Source: Datnioides undecimradiatus
Lineage: Eukaryota > Chordata > Actinopteri > Lobotiformes > Datnioididae
Assembly (NCBI GenBank): GCA_008933995.1
Contig: WARS01000033.1
Span: forward strand, 4,519,787-4,583,786
Length of the DNA stretch: 64,000 bases
Reading direction: 5' to 3'
The position numbers and the translations under genes are program-made. The number at the start of each line of letters is the position of its first letter. The stretch's first letter is position 1. The notes beneath the pieces were generated by a model. That model worked only from the letters and a program-made list of their open reading frames with translations. It was not told where the DNA came from and ran no database searches. Positions 46,260-63,923 of the stretch are shown piece after piece.

Positions 46260-47964
46260 GTTATTGATTGGTTCTTGACTACGTGGTTGATGATCACTGA
46301 TCAGAGTTCCTGTTTGATTTTAATGTTTGATTTATCGAAGTTTAAGAAGTGTAGTGTAATGTCTAAGTTGGCCACTAGGTGTCGCAGTTTCCCTTACAAT
46401 GTTTAAGACCTTTATGTTGCAGTTACTAACAGTTTAATTAAGTGTAATTGTTACCATTTTATGTATAATATCAGTAATAGGCTGTTGAAGGGTTTGAGTT
46501 TGTGGCAGAGGCTCTGACCTGTCTTGAAAAGTTCTGCTGCGCACAGTAGAGGTGAATAAAATGTTGGCAGTCATCGATGCAATGTAAAAAAAGATGCTTT
46601 TCTCAAATGCACCATCCCGAGCTGAGAAGTGTGTGTTTCCTTACTATCCTGGACAGACACGATTAGAGGTATGGAGAAACCTCTCTGTGGTTTGAACTGA
46701 CCCTTTCAGGTAGCGAAGACACACAGCATGCTCTACTTGGTAGGTCTGATTCCTCCTCTGTGCAAAATGTCTTATTGTCAGTTCAGAGGAATGTCTTTTG
46801 CTTCTCTAAACTGATTTTAGATCAGTCTGAATCAGCCAAAATGTATTAAAGTGTAAAACGGTTGAACCGATGTCGCTCAGAGGGACATTTTGTTCTGGAA
46901 AGGCTCTTCATGAGTGCCTCGTGTTTCATTCCTTCCCTTTTCCTGCCAGGCAACACAAATATTGAGTTAATATTAACAGGTTCTGAAAGTCGCTCGGCCG
47001 TCAGTGTTTTTCAGCCCACTCATTTACCTGGATGTTACTGTTTAAACTGGGTGGGCTTATAAGGCGCACAAACAATCGCCTGAGTATAGTAAGAACCAAG
47101 TCTATTTTCCCTTTTCTCTTGACTTGAATCTTAAACAGTGACCACTTAACAGCCGTTGACTCCTCCTCCTCCTCTCAGGCTCGCTGTGATCAGAACGGGA
47201 GTGGCAGTTGCAGGAGTTGCTGGGAAGCTTCGCCCACCACGTAGGTCATTTTCCAGAAAAATAAGGAAGGACGGGGGTTGGTGTTGACCTTAAGAAGCAG
47301 GACTGCAATGCATAAAGTCACAGTGTACACATCATACTGCTATTCCACCACAAATCAGTCCTCATTGTTTACGCGTCATTCACCTTATCTCAAAGCTTGG
47401 CTGAGAGCACAAAGTAATGAGTATCGATCGCGGGCCCTCGTCAATGCCCGCTGTTTGACCAGGTCAAGTGTAAAGCAAGCAGCGCGCCACAGGGCGGCCT
47501 GTGTGCGCGCAGTGGAGAAGGCGTGGCCGTGGCTGTTGATTACATGGTGGAGTGGTGGGAACGTGAGAGAGAGAGAGAGAGGCAGTGGAACAGGGAGGGA
47601 CAGACGGAACCAGAGCGCTGAAGGAGTCAGTGGGAATCGCCAGGTTGGTGAAAATCTTTTGAAAACTGTGGATGAATATTATTGATTCTGGAAACATGAG
47701 AGAAGTTTTTGTGGATTAACTTGTAGCCTGTTCGAAAACAACAAAGTCTCATGTTTTGGATGAGTATTTGAGTATTCATGTCTTTAGATTTAGTTTTTAT
47801 ATAAGCTGCTCAATTATTATTTTTTGTTTTATGAATATCACTTTAATAATTGCTAGAGTTCAGTCATACAGCGTAGCATGTAATGACGAGTTATTTTTAT
47901 TTTAAAAACCCTGGAACCTCTCCCAGGTTTGACAGTCTCCCCAGGCAGTGCAACCAGTTTCAGT
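46260..47964. other. Spacer with likely 5' UTR exon of the TMPRSS2-like gene
   Basis: No coding region is supported. A GC-rich stretch at 47,460-47,645 containing a short GA run ends in cgccag followed by gttggtg, which would make a non-coding first exon of the next gene. This is inferred from position and a weak donor only. Confidence 0.35.
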
Positions 47965-52475
<4,511 letters not shown>

Positions 52476-52624
52476 CCGAGTTCTCTGTGAACCTGAAGAC
52501 AAACCTCCTCCATTAATCAGCAGTAATTACCTTAACACACACTGTGCACTTTAAATCTGAAGCTCCGAGGGACCGGGGTGATCTGTAGGTTGATCTTGGA
52601 AAAACAAAACAGTAACGAGCTGCA

Positions 52625-52630
52625 AATAAA
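52625..52630 (+). terminator. tmprss2: Polyadenylation signal of the TMPRSS2-like gene
   Basis: AATAAA 150 bases after the stop codon; another copy at 52,711 (ttttaataaaacac). Either could serve. Confidence 0.5.
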
Positions 52631-52739
52631 AACGATATCATTTCATTATTTTTATATTCTATTATTACAGATTGAATGTTTGTATGTGAACCACACTATT
52701 TATTTGTTTTAATAAAACACATTTTTTTTGCACAAAGGG

Positions 52740-53916
52740 ACGAGTTCAGTTTGACGTTTTGTGGCAAAAGTCCTGCAGGGATCCGGATGTGTCCTGCGTT
52801 TAGTCAGGTGGGGGAGACTCTTAGTACTCAACACCACTGCAACACATATCCGGATCTCTTTGCCAGAAGGTTAAACCACTTTATTTGCTGCATCCACCTG
52901 TTAATACTGTGACAAATGAGTGAACTCCGTCTGCTGAGGAAGCCTGTGAGAAGTGTTTGAAAGCTGTCTTCTAGCCTTCTTGGCTAGTCTGGAGACATGG
53001 AGGAGTATAAGTACTGAGTATAGTATGTGTGTATGATGTTTGTGCAGCACCTTCTTCTCCACCATCACCACTAACCGCTCCAGGGTCGTTCCCAGGACTC
53101 TCTGATCAGCTTTAAAGCGAAGCAACCTCAAAATCAAAAGCCATCACCTTTATGTGGACACCTTTCAAAAGAAGCCGACTGCACCTTTAAACTTGCAGTA
53201 CTTTGATTTGATTTCCATATTTTGAATTTGGTTTATCTGTCTCATCGCACCTTGTGAGGTCATTTGACTCAGCCTGGTTAAACATAACCAAATGAGCTGA
53301 CTCATGTTTAGCATCAGCTCTGGGAAGCTCTGGATCAAAGATACGGCAAACGGAAGTGATAAAGGGTTGCTGTCTTTCCACTTTATGTTTAACTATGACC
53401 TGTAAATGCTTTTCACACCTGGCTGTACATTAACACTGCAGTATCTCATCATTGATCCGGTTAACTAAAAAAAAATCAAAAAAAAAAAAAAATCATAGAA
53501 ATACTTTTAGTCCAATGGATTTCCTTCACATATTTGCCTGTGCACTGTATTTATATTTGTAATTTGTTTGGTCTCTGAGACAAACAAGGCAAACGTGCAG
53601 TTTAAATCTATTTCAGGCCCTGGATGAGCTGCTCCAGGCAGCTAATAGAGGTTTTATCTTTCATGGAATTCATTTCACAGACATGCAGAAACTTCAAAAT
53701 AACCGATTGCTCATTAATCTGCAACAGTGGCAAGTGAACGACCAGCTTTCACACAGAGACGCATCTTGTTTGGCAAAGTGTTTTAAAGAAATGGCCTGTT
53801 GAATGCTGACCACGTGGAGCAACAGACAGTCAATGTGCAACATTTAGTGACGTTTCCTTCGTGGAAACCTAAACCTCCACTGTTTTCTAAGCTGTTATGT
53901 TACAGTCATGGCACAC
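52740..53916. other. Spacer after the TMPRSS2-like gene
   Basis: About 1.2 kb without supported genes. It contains two A-runs (53,467-53,491). Frames on both strands are short and unlike known proteins. Confidence 0.5.
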
Positions 53917-53924
53917 GTGACAAT

Positions 53925-55978
53925 TAGTGATGTGTCATGCGCAAAAGATGCGGCTCTGAGAGCCGATGCTTTGTAGTGAATCAGAAGAGCCGGCTCGCAA
54001 TCGAGTGAGAGCCGGCTCCCAGGTTTTTTCCTTTCGCTGCTTACCTCAGTGCTCAGCCTGAGCTCTGCGCAAGGCAGAACTGTGTTTTGATTGGTCAGCA
54101 TCGCGGCCAATCAGATGTGAGGATATAGGATCATACCATTATGTGAAAATCCTGATCCTGGTGTGTCTCATCCCAAAACAACAGCAACTGCAGCAGCATC
54201 TACTGGCTTCCCCACACATGCAAGTATAACCTCTCCTACTGCAACTCAAAGCAAAATAAGCCAGTTTATATCAAAACAGATGACCCCAGCCAAACAGCAC
54301 AGTATTGATGATGAGTTGGCTAAAATGATAGCTACTGATTTCCAACCCTTTTCCATTGTGGAGGACAGAGGTTTTAAAAGTTTTGTCAAAGCTTTAAATC
54401 CCACATACACTCTACCCAGTAGAAAAACATTGTCCCAAACAACAATAGCTAAACTATATGACACAGAACGTGCATTATGGCAAGAAAGGGTGAAAAAAGC
54501 TCCACCAGTTTGCCTGACAACTGACTGCTGGACCTCCAGAACAACCTGCTCTTTCATGTCTGTCGCTTGCCATTTCATTGAAAATTACAAGATGACATCT
54601 TGCCTTCTGGACTGCTTTGAGTTCACCGACAGACACACTGCAGAAAACCTGGCAGAGGAGCTAGTAAGAGTGGCAAGTAGAGGACAAAGTGGTGTGCTGT
54701 GTGAGTGACAATGCTGCAAACATCACCAAAGCCATAAAAATTCTGAAGTGGACCCACCACCCATGTCTGGCACATCCACTAAACCTCATGATTAGAGATG
54801 CCCTGAAGGTGGTCAAACCAACCGTGGATAAGGTGAAGGCTGTTGTGGAGTTTTTCCCACAAAAGCACAGTTGCAGCACAGAGGCTAAAGTCCACACAGT
54901 GCCAGATGGGGATGTCTGAACTGAGGCCCAAACGAGAGTGTGCCACCAGGTGGAACTCAACATTTTATATGTTGAAACGAATTCTTGAAACAAAAGATGC
55001 CATCATCTCCACCCTGGCCCTCATCAACGCACCAGTTGATGCTCTATGTCAAGAGGAATGGGAGCTGGTGAAAGAGGTCTGCACCGTCCTGCAACCATGT
55101 GAGGAGGTGACTGTGGAGATAAGTGCAGACAGGTACCTTGAACCATTGTTTTTTTTCCTCTACTACCATTCAGTCACTATTATACATTGCAGAAACAACA
55201 CAGTATAATGTGCCACGTATAATATGCCACATACTTTAAAAAAAGCTTAATTTTAAAAGTTGCTGTTTTCTCTCCCTCAGCTATGTCACTGCCTCAAAAA
55301 GCCCATCGTCCACGAGCAGAAGACCCACTGAGCTAATGGCAGGCCAAGGCCTCAGTCTTTCCACGCCTGGTGAAGGTGATGGAGGGGAGACTGTGTATTG
55401 TGGCAACATCTGTTCCTTCCGAGAGAATCTTCTCAAAAACAGGGCAGATACTCACCGAGGGAAGAAATCGGATCAGTCCATCCAAGCTGAGGCATCTGAC
55501 TTTTTTGAACGCCAACCTTCACTGAGGACATTAATACTGTTTGCTTGAGTTCGGTTCTGTTCTGTGGATTTGTTTGCAGTTTTTTGTTCATTTGTGCAAT
55601 AAAAATGTTTGATTAAAATATTAAACAAAAGGAAGAACTGTTTTGTAACAGAATAAATGCACAGAATTAGGCAATAATAAGGCTGCTATAATACTGTTTG
55701 TTTGAGTTTGGTTCTGTTCTGTGCATTTATTTGCAGTTTTGTTGTTAATTTGTGCAATAAAATGTTTGATTAAAATGTTAAACAAAAGAATGCTTTTGTA
55801 ACAGAATAAATGCACAAAGTTAGGCAATTATAAGGCTTCTCATAAAAGTTATGGTAAAATAAAGGCCTACAAAAAATCCTAAATTAAGAGCCGTTCAGGA
55901 GTCGAAAGAGTCGGCTCTTCTTTGGGAGCTGAGCCAAAAGAGCCGGCTCTCTGAAAAGAGCCGAACTTCCCATCATTA
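53925..55978 (+). mobile_element. hAT DNA transposon, 2.05 kb, with long transposase frames
   Basis: Flanked by gtgacaat (53917-53924) and gtgacagt (55979-55986), an 8-bp target duplication with one mismatch. The ends are tagtgatgtg and, read inward, taatgatggg. Both subterminal regions carry clustered agagccggctct-type words (six or more GAGCCG/CGGCTC units near 53,950-54,020 and 55,888-55,965), likely transposase binding sites. Such ends are common in fish hAT elements that gave rise to ZBED genes. Confidence 0.9.
54163..55527 (+). pseudogene. hAT transposase (ZBED1-like), nearly complete
   Basis: 54,163-54,708 is one long frame: Hermes-type DNA-binding region (SKISQFISKQ, DFQPFSIVEDRGFKSFVKAL) and the catalytic start CLTTDCWTSRTTCSFMSVAC. 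A one-base shift near 54,670 leads to VCCVSDNAANITKAIK and HPCLAHPLNLMIRDAL; another near 54,900 leads to CATRWNSTFYMLKRI. After a region with a donor-like gtacct (55,133) and acceptor-like cctcag (55,280), the C-terminal dimerisation part is readable to a stop at 55,527 (ATSVPSERIFSKTGQILTE, LRHLTFLNANLH), but the stretch before it is shortened. No BED finger is visible. Two shifts and one deletion suggest a fairly young but inactive copy. Confidence 0.8.
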
Positions 55979-55986
55979 GTGACAGT

Positions 55987-56640
55987 ACCCTCCAGGTTTC
56001 CCGCGCTCCGCAGGTGCGCAGAACAACGCGTGGATGGCTCTTCCGGTCGTGCGCTCGCAGCACGTTCACGTGGTTTTTGCGCGCGCGGGTTTCGAAACCG
56101 ATTCAACGCCGCTGTTAACTGGCGTGCAGAATGAGGAACGAGCATGGGCTACAGCCCTGACAGGAGCTCGATGGGTGATCGCTCTGTGCCATTTACAGCG
56201 TGTAAGTGGTTATTTACATTTGCCTTTTTAAAAAAAATATATTTACATACAGTTTCTCACTTTTTGTAGTAAAAATGATTCATTCTATTTAAATATTTTC
56301 TTTTTTAATTGTTTGTTCTGTGTTCATTCGTAGATATAGACCGACAATAACCCCCCCCCCACACACACACACACAATTGTGCATAATTTTTACATTGCAA
56401 ATATAAATTGTCTTCTGTTTGTATGTGGATGCTAATAAAACGCACACAGCACCTGAACCAGCACAGATTAGCGTCACAGTGTTGTCTTTGTGCAACAGTT
56501 CACCTGTCTGTGCAGGAAGGAGGAGGAGCCCATAAAGGAGGATGGAGCTCAGGTGTGAGTCCTCGTCCTGACCTTCAGATGCACTGAGTCCTGATTGTTG
56601 ACGGTTTGACTGCGAGAATGTGAGTCTCATCTTTTCCCTC
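55987..56640 (+). promoter_or_regulatory. CpG-rich patch and possible first exon of an unknown gene
   Basis: 55,995-56,110 is dense in CpG (words gcgcgcgcggg, cgcgctccgc). At 56,528-56,535 cccataaa is a TATA-like word, followed by about 85 bases ending gcgagaat before gtgagtct, a good splice donor at about 56,618. This could be a non-coding first exon. No coding evidence; inferred. A C-run and (AC)n repeat lie at 56,351-56,375. Confidence 0.3.
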
Positions 56641-59600
56641 TCATGTGTTCGAAACCGCTTTATCACCTGTATGATGCTGGGGTTTTGCTGTTTGGCTGCT
56701 TTAATACCTATACCCATGTGTATATTTCATTGAATATGCATATTGAGTTGATTATATACCATGCACGAAACTCACTCACCATACGGAGAGTTTGCAGTGT
56801 TTGCCATGATGTCAGAGCGTCATGTTATTGGTCCATTTCAAGAAACTGTGTTGATCACGCGTGTCTGTGTCAGGTGGTAGTACCAGTAAACCACCAGCAG
56901 GCGTCGCCGTCGCTGCGTGAGCCGCATGAACGCATGCACTGAAGCGGGTTAGCATATTACAATATCAACTATGGGATGTGAGCTTATGATGAATGAGGGA
57001 ATATATAAACAAAACTTTATTGGCAAAACTTGTATTTTAAATTCACATGAACGCCACCACCAAGCTCAGGCAACAATGACTGGAAAGACAATATAATAGA
57101 AAAGAAAAGAGCAGGACTGAAACACTGCAGAGTAATAGCTCTGGAAATTCTAGAAAAGATCTGGACAGTGCTGAGGCTTTGGAGAAGAACCATGGTGCTA
57201 AAGTACGATGAGAAGTGTGTCTGTGTGTTTCTTAAAGGAGCATGTTCATACTGTGCACTGCAGGGTTATTTATCTGGGAGGTCATCACTTGGTAGTAGCA
57301 GTTGCCAGCAGGTGTCAGTGTTTCTGTGTGGACGGCGTGTGTGCGCGGGAAGAGCCAGTTAAGTCATGATCTGACGGTAAAAGGACAATCTCTGTGTTCC
57401 AAGCGGACACAGAGGGATCCACCAGAGCCTCACCGGCTGCTTCTCATTTGTCTGATGTTGAGGGTTGCCTCGCCTGTCTGGTGATGGAAGCAAAGTGTCC
57501 CCTTCATAGAAATAGATTATATAGACATCAGGTGGCAGTTGTGGTTCATTCATTAGCTTTGTTGTTGTTGTTTTTAAAATCAGAGATGCACAGTCCGTTG
57601 TTAGTGATATGAATAAACATCTTTAGAGACAACACTTTATGGGCTTTAGTAGTTTCCTTGCTAATACGCGGCTAGTACAATCTGGTGGCAACAAGTTCCC
57701 ATGACTGGTAAAGAAGCAGCTCACCACTGTTATGCTTCTACACAATTTTCAAAAAAAAAAAAAAAAAAATCCCAACTGTTGCGTCGACGGCTCGTCATGA
57801 CAGTTCACCACATGTATTTTGCTCGACTTTATTGTGTTGCAGTAAAACTTTGACGTTGTCCTACTGTTTAATTCTGGTTCTATGATTCCTTAACCAGTGA
57901 CTCAGCAAGTTCACAAATAATTGATAGAAAAGGCAAAAAAAAATCTGAATTACTTTTGAAAAAAGTGTGACCCGAGGGAGGAAAGAGATAACCTGCAGGG
58001 AAACTGTCTTTAGTAAGCAAAACTTGTGATCTTATTCATTGGTTCATCCCTCTCTTATTCCAAGCTTTCCTCTCCTCTCTCCTCTCCTATCTCCTCTTTC
58101 CTCTCCATCAGCTTGGCTGTCTAATCACTACTCATGGAGGTTGGCTCACTAAATGGCAGATGCTGGATCTCAGAACCTACATCTGCTACCTGTTTGTACC
58201 AATTAACAGACCCGTGATACCGCACTGACACCTCTTCAGTGGGTTAACAGATGCCACGATTAGCCACTCATTTGAATAGCTGCCTGCTTAGCAAGAGGAC
58301 CCTCGGTGCATCATCTCCAACTGTGGGGACCGCCTTTCATCTATTTGGCTTTTTTCTTGTTGCCTCTCAAATGAGGCGTGGGAAGGCCATGGGGAACCCC
58401 AGCGTGTTGAGCAAACAGTCTTTTCACCAGATCCCTAAATTAGCTCTCCAGATTCACTGTTGCAGCTGAGGGGTGGCTGTGGACTTACATGGTATAACGC
58501 GCTGTATAGATGAAAGGGAAAGCGCCCAGTGGTCTCGCATGCGGTCATATTTGGCCCACTTCCGGCGTGCTGTGCTTCTGTTGCTGACAACACAGCCTGA
58601 TAATGACTTGAGTACTAATGGTCCATCTACGTCTGTGGTCCAGGAGGCTGGGACCAAACTGAAGGTCCCTGTTGAAGGACAGCTCCTGTCAGGTTGTTGA
58701 GGAATTTACTTCATCACGTCTGAAGAACGGCATGCACTCACAATATCACATAGTGGTACGAGAATAAATGTTCTTTGGAGCATTAATTGTGAGCATTAAA
58801 AGTGTGCAAACTCTATTTTTCATCATGGCAGGGCCTGCTGTAGGTGCCGCTCACAGAACCACAGATGTGGAGATCAAAACAAACTAAAACACAAGGGCTG
58901 AATGTTCTCCCTGGGAATAATATTCATCAACTCTTTGACACTTGCCTGTCAAAGCCAGGTCTCTGTCTTGTAGTTGAGACACACTTTATCTGCATGGTGT
59001 TAATGTGATGATTCTACAGAGAGGACAGGATGCCAGCTGCGCTTTCAGACATTTCAAAAGCAGGACCCTTCTCTTTTGCTGTAAAGTCTGGAGGTTTCAT
59101 GCTTCTACATCATGCGTCCGCAGCATAATGGGCAGTGATTGGCCTCCAGACTAGACTGTGATGTCACAAAGTTACGCTCGTATTCCGACGCGTTATTAAC
59201 TGACAGATATGAATATATTTATAAAATAATATTTTTCACTCTCATTCCTTTTCGTCCTAAATGGTCACAGAAGTAATTCATGATAAATCAAGGAAGGTGA
59301 AAACCTCCCAAACGTTCCCAAAGGATCAAAAGAAAATATTCAGGTTAATCGACGCTGAAGATCACGCTGCAGCGTGGACAAACATGCTTGTAATAATCTG
59401 ACAGTCTTTAAACACCACATTTGAAATATTATTTTTTTAACGTATATTTTTAAATCATTTCAAATGTTTTAGCTGAAAGGCGAGAACGACCACAAAATGC
59501 CCATCTTCGCGGAAATTTCAGCCCAAATAACTGTTCTTCGTCAAACGCGTCAACTCTGTCGTGGCAAAAAGCAGCCAATTATAGACGAGGGAGCGGCGTT

Positions 59601-59700
59601 TAAATAAAGTATGAAGTGTGGTGGGTGTCATGGAGCAGCAAAATGACAGCACTGTTACTAGGGGCTAAGTGCTAATCTTGGGTGGGGGGGAAAAACTGAA
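56641..59700. other. Gene-free stretch, possible non-coding regulatory DNA
   Basis: Frames are short and without known words. It contains an A-run (57,751-57,769) and a TCCTCTC-rich run (58,065-58,105). The following 58,110-58,260 is complex, non-repetitive, AT-moderate sequence (attcactcat-type homeobox-like words) of the kind seen in conserved non-coding elements, but conservation cannot be judged from one sequence. Confidence 0.4.
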
Positions 59701-59768
59701 TTCTCAGAGGATATTTAAGTAAAAAAGAGGCTTACTGGTGTGGCTCTGCCCTAGTTCTCACCAATACT

Positions 59769-59935
59769 TTGTCAGTGTGTGAATGTAAGATGCGCGTATG
59801 TGTAATTGCTGTGTGTGACGCTGATAGTGTGTGTGTTTGTGCGCATCTAAGCCTCAGACAGTGCGCGCGTGCGCTCGCAAGCTGCCGCGCGTGCGGGCGT
59901 TCCGCTGTAATCCTGCCCGCGTGCGCGTGGATCAC
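59769..59935. repeat. GT/GC-rich alternating purine-pyrimidine stretch
   Basis: Starts with imperfect GT repeats (tcagtgtgtgaatg, agtgtgtgtgtttgtgcgc) and passes into CG-rich alternation (cagtgcgcgcgtgcgctcgc, ccgcgtgcgcgtgg). Such alternation favours left-handed Z-DNA. No gene. Confidence 0.6.
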
Positions 59936-62900
59936 AACCACATGTGTCATTCTTGCACAAAGAGTATGATCAATGCAACATTCTTCAGCAGCCAATGAGG
60001 AGAGAGCCCTTGTTACTGGGCAGTTATGTGTTTATTTTTCCCCCCCCTGTTCTTTCGCGAGGTCGATGTCACGCGTCAAGCCTCATAGACTCTCAGATCA
60101 GCATGAGTCTTTACGACACACCAGGGTCCCGCGGTTGTGATGAACATCAGCACTCTCACTGGTTTTGTAGGTCAACCAGTATTGAGCTACGGGTGCAGCC
60201 CAGCTCGCAACACATGTACTTGTGTGCACAGCTTTTATACACAGAGCAAAGGTCATATAGGAAATTCTATTCACAAAAGTCCAGGATATTGGCTGCAGTA
60301 GGTGAAGGAAAATCTCTATTGATTTTTGTTTTTTGACAATCTGCAAGTCTAATATCTCTAATGTCACTGGAAACGACTAAAATCATGTGTATTATGGAAA
60401 TAAAGTAACGCTTCCTCACAGGTGTAGGTTAATATTTAAAGACCACTCTTATTTTACAGTGCGCTGGATTAAATACACATTGAATCAAAGTCTTTATGTA
60501 AATATTAGCATAAACATGCGCCTATATTACAGCTGCATTAATGCACAAGCCGAATCTTCATGTTGTAGCTCCTTGAACTAAAGCTTATTTGAACTACTGT
60601 AAATCCTGCAGGGTGGTTTGAACTAACACACATTAGCTGATCATCATCACTATGTTGAGCTGAGGTTCATTAATCGATGAGTAGATTGTTTTTAACATCA
60701 GTCACTGAGCACGTGTGATGGGACCCGCAGATGCACATGTGACAGTTTCGGACTTTTGGTTTGACTAAATACAAACAACAAAGTGTAATAATTGTTTGAT
60801 TTAACTGCTGAATTTGATCTAGTGCCAGGTATATCAACCTAAAAGCATTCAGATTTGGTCACAGCGGTCAGTGTTTATGTGTGATATGCATTGATTTATA
60901 TTATGTAACCTCTTCATATCATTATTAAACCCCTGAACTTCCAAAGACATTGCTGTGGACATGGCTCCCTGGCTCTGGGAGCTTGTGATGGACTAGTTCT
61001 TCACTACCTGTCAATAATAACACTGTTAGCTCTGGCAATAATGATCCACATGCAAGGTGCTGATGCTCTCAGTACATCTACAATATGGAGCTGAATAACA
61101 TAAATATTATTTTAGTACTGAGGAATGTGAGAAACAATCATTTATACAGTATGATTAAATAGTTTTCATAGGATTCAGGCCATTAACAGAATATCCTAAC
61201 AAAGCCTCCAGTCAGATATGATAATTCTCCAAGCACAGGGCTTCAGAAATGATCAGATGTAACGACGCTGACGACAAACACACAGCTTGATCTCAGCGGT
61301 CATGATGTGTCAGGATTTGTGCAGCGGCAACACCGCCCCTGGCCACACGGTGGCGTCAGTCCTCAGTGGCTCCACGGCTCCCTGAATCCAGCGCCACCGA
61401 CGAGCTGAATGGAGAGAAATCCTCTTTACTGGAAGGGTTCAGCTTTAATCTGAACAATCTCTTTTCACCATTCATCTAAAAAAAAAAAAAAAAAAACCCA
61501 TACCACGATAACAATAAGGCCGAAACATCGGCGTTAACGCCTCAGACAAGTAAACAAACAACAAAGGGATTTGCAAATAACCCAGCTAGTTCCTCATAAA
61601 CCTGATCTTCTCTATTAACAACATGTCCATCCTATTTACTGAAGATGAATGCATGTGTTTTGCGGTCAATCAGCCCGTCAATTGTTTGTGTATGCACTGC
61701 TGCAGTTCTCTGCCGTGTCAGTAAACGTGTCCATTAACACACCCTTTGGAGATCTGGATGCCCGGTCGAGGCATTTTAACCGCTGCCATCTTTGCAGAGT
61801 TAAATGTTTGCGTCCCCAGTGTTCCCTTTCGGTCGGTCACTGCAGGATCGCTGTTGACAATTTTGTATTTAGGTCAGTGTGGCCCCCTCAGGGTCTGACA
61901 AACCACTTTCTCCCCGAGTCCCCGTGATTGACACGTTTTCTTATCGCAAATGAAGTCCTGCTCCTCCGGTTTTAAATTCTTGATGAGTAACATGTTATAA
62001 AATACAACACTAAACGCTCCTGTTGGTGCATCCTCGTTCAGATATCCCCGAATACCATTTAGCTATCCCCTCGATACCGTTGATTATATTACTAAGAATA
62101 ATGTATAATAAAATATTTATCTAGCAGGCTGCCTGACTATCTGTGCATTGTAACTGTTTATGCTTTGAATGTTAATCCCATCACTCCGACATATACTACA
62201 AACAGACATATGTCCCCCGCGGCTCTTGAGGATCTTGTTTTGCATAGACTGCAGCACCACGTGACTTAGCCAGCAGAGATCTCTACCTGTTGTCCTCAGT
62301 GCTGCCTCTCATGCTCACCACTGCTAGACAGCGTGGTAATAATCAACAGCCTGGCAAAAAGCAGAATTACCAGGACATCCTCTAAGAACATAATGCCTGT
62401 CTTAGACACTGGGCATCTGTTGGCATTTCCTCGCGATATGCTGGATACAGAGGAGGGGGGGTGAGGTGAGGAAGAGGGAGGGAGGGAGGGAGCTTCAGGC
62501 TGGGATTAAAGGGGGGAGCTGGGAAGGGGGTGAAGAGAAGGAGAAGAGATGACCTGACCACATGCTCCATCCGTAAAGCGCTTTTCTTCTGTGCTGGCCC
62601 AATGCCCCGGACAGCCAGTCCAGGTCAAAACCCAGAGCCCCTGCTGGGCGATGCCCCACGCCGCAGTCCACAGCCATTGTGGTGCAGGTCTGCTCAGGCT
62701 GCCTCTACAGGTTGATGATGATGGCGTGGGGACGGTCTTAGGAGGTCCGCAGATGAGTCCTTTACTCAGCACTACAACATTGTTTGGACGTGAAAAGTAG
62801 AAGATAATGCCAAAAGCAAATGTCAGGACTGAACATACCCTTGGCAAACAGTTAATGCATACACTGTATACTCATGCACAGCCCGGACAACACGATATAG

Positions 62901-63923
62901 TTTTATATTCAGTGTAAAAATAAAGATTAATGCTAATGTCAAATGTGCCTCAAACACGAGGAACTGTAGTTGAAATCATCAGATCATTTGGGAGTAACCA
63001 AACCGATAAAAAGTCAGCACGCACATTAAAATGTCATTTCAATACATTTCTTGAACAGGGTTAATGTCAAAGGCCCAATGCTAACTCCATAGTTTTATAT
63101 CATTGTCTAAAACCAAACAAATCACCACACTCAGTGGTTGATATGTCATCAAATGTTAAACGCGCTGGGCAGCGGGAGCTTATCACTGTAATATATCTAT
63201 TGATGCCCTTATGTCAGTCAAGGAAAATTGTCTTTTTGCAGTAGCCAATCAGATCATTTTCTGGAAGGCTGAGCAGAGCACTGAGCGTGGAGCGTTTTCA
63301 TTATTCTGGCCGTTTTCTGGAGATCGAGTGATTATTGGCTGTCCACGTGTTTGTCCCTGAATTGACCCTTTAGGGTAATGATTTTGGACCGTTTATATCT
63401 CAGTACAAGTCAGCACCCCTGTCACCACGCCACACAAGTGCCACAGAGTGTGTTTGTTCTCGTTGTGTCGAACAGAACCCGTGCACACTGTGAGCCACAG
63501 TTTACAGTCACAAAGAAACAAGAATGTAAGTCTTTCTCTGCACATACAGAGCAACACTCTCTCCATTCATTTATACAGAGGATAGAAGTCACTCTCACTG
63601 ACTACAAGTAAGCACAGTTAATTCTTAGATCTCATGTCAGCTGCACCCGACTATCACGCGACCATTTCCAGCTTCTTACGCTTCGGCCTGAGTGTCATAT
63701 GACAAAAGACAACTAATTAGTTGAAACCCAACTGTGACTGCATCATATAACCCGGACAGGATCAAACTAGCTGCCTTGGGATCAATTAGTTAGTTCCCAT
63801 GCTTTTCCTCTAACTGTCTGCATGCCCCCCCCCTAACTCCAGTGAAACCGCCCAGAGAGTACAACGTTTTGCGCAAGGTGACTTCCAACTCCTGACAGGC
63901 TTTCTGTCGAGTAAACGCTGAAG
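59936..63923. other. Gene-free stretch upstream of the last gene
   Basis: About 4 kb without supported coding sequence. Contains an A-run (61,478-61,496), a CpG-rich part (61,310-61,400), a purine-rich run (62,450-62,560, gagggagggagggaggg) and several CCAAT words, e.g. near 63,245. The final part may be promoter and 5' UTR of the gene starting at 63,924. Confidence 0.45.

Noticed and set aside
54246-54578. 110-codon minus-strand frame at the hAT transposase
   Set aside because: Antisense shadow of the transposase frame, which has clear family words.
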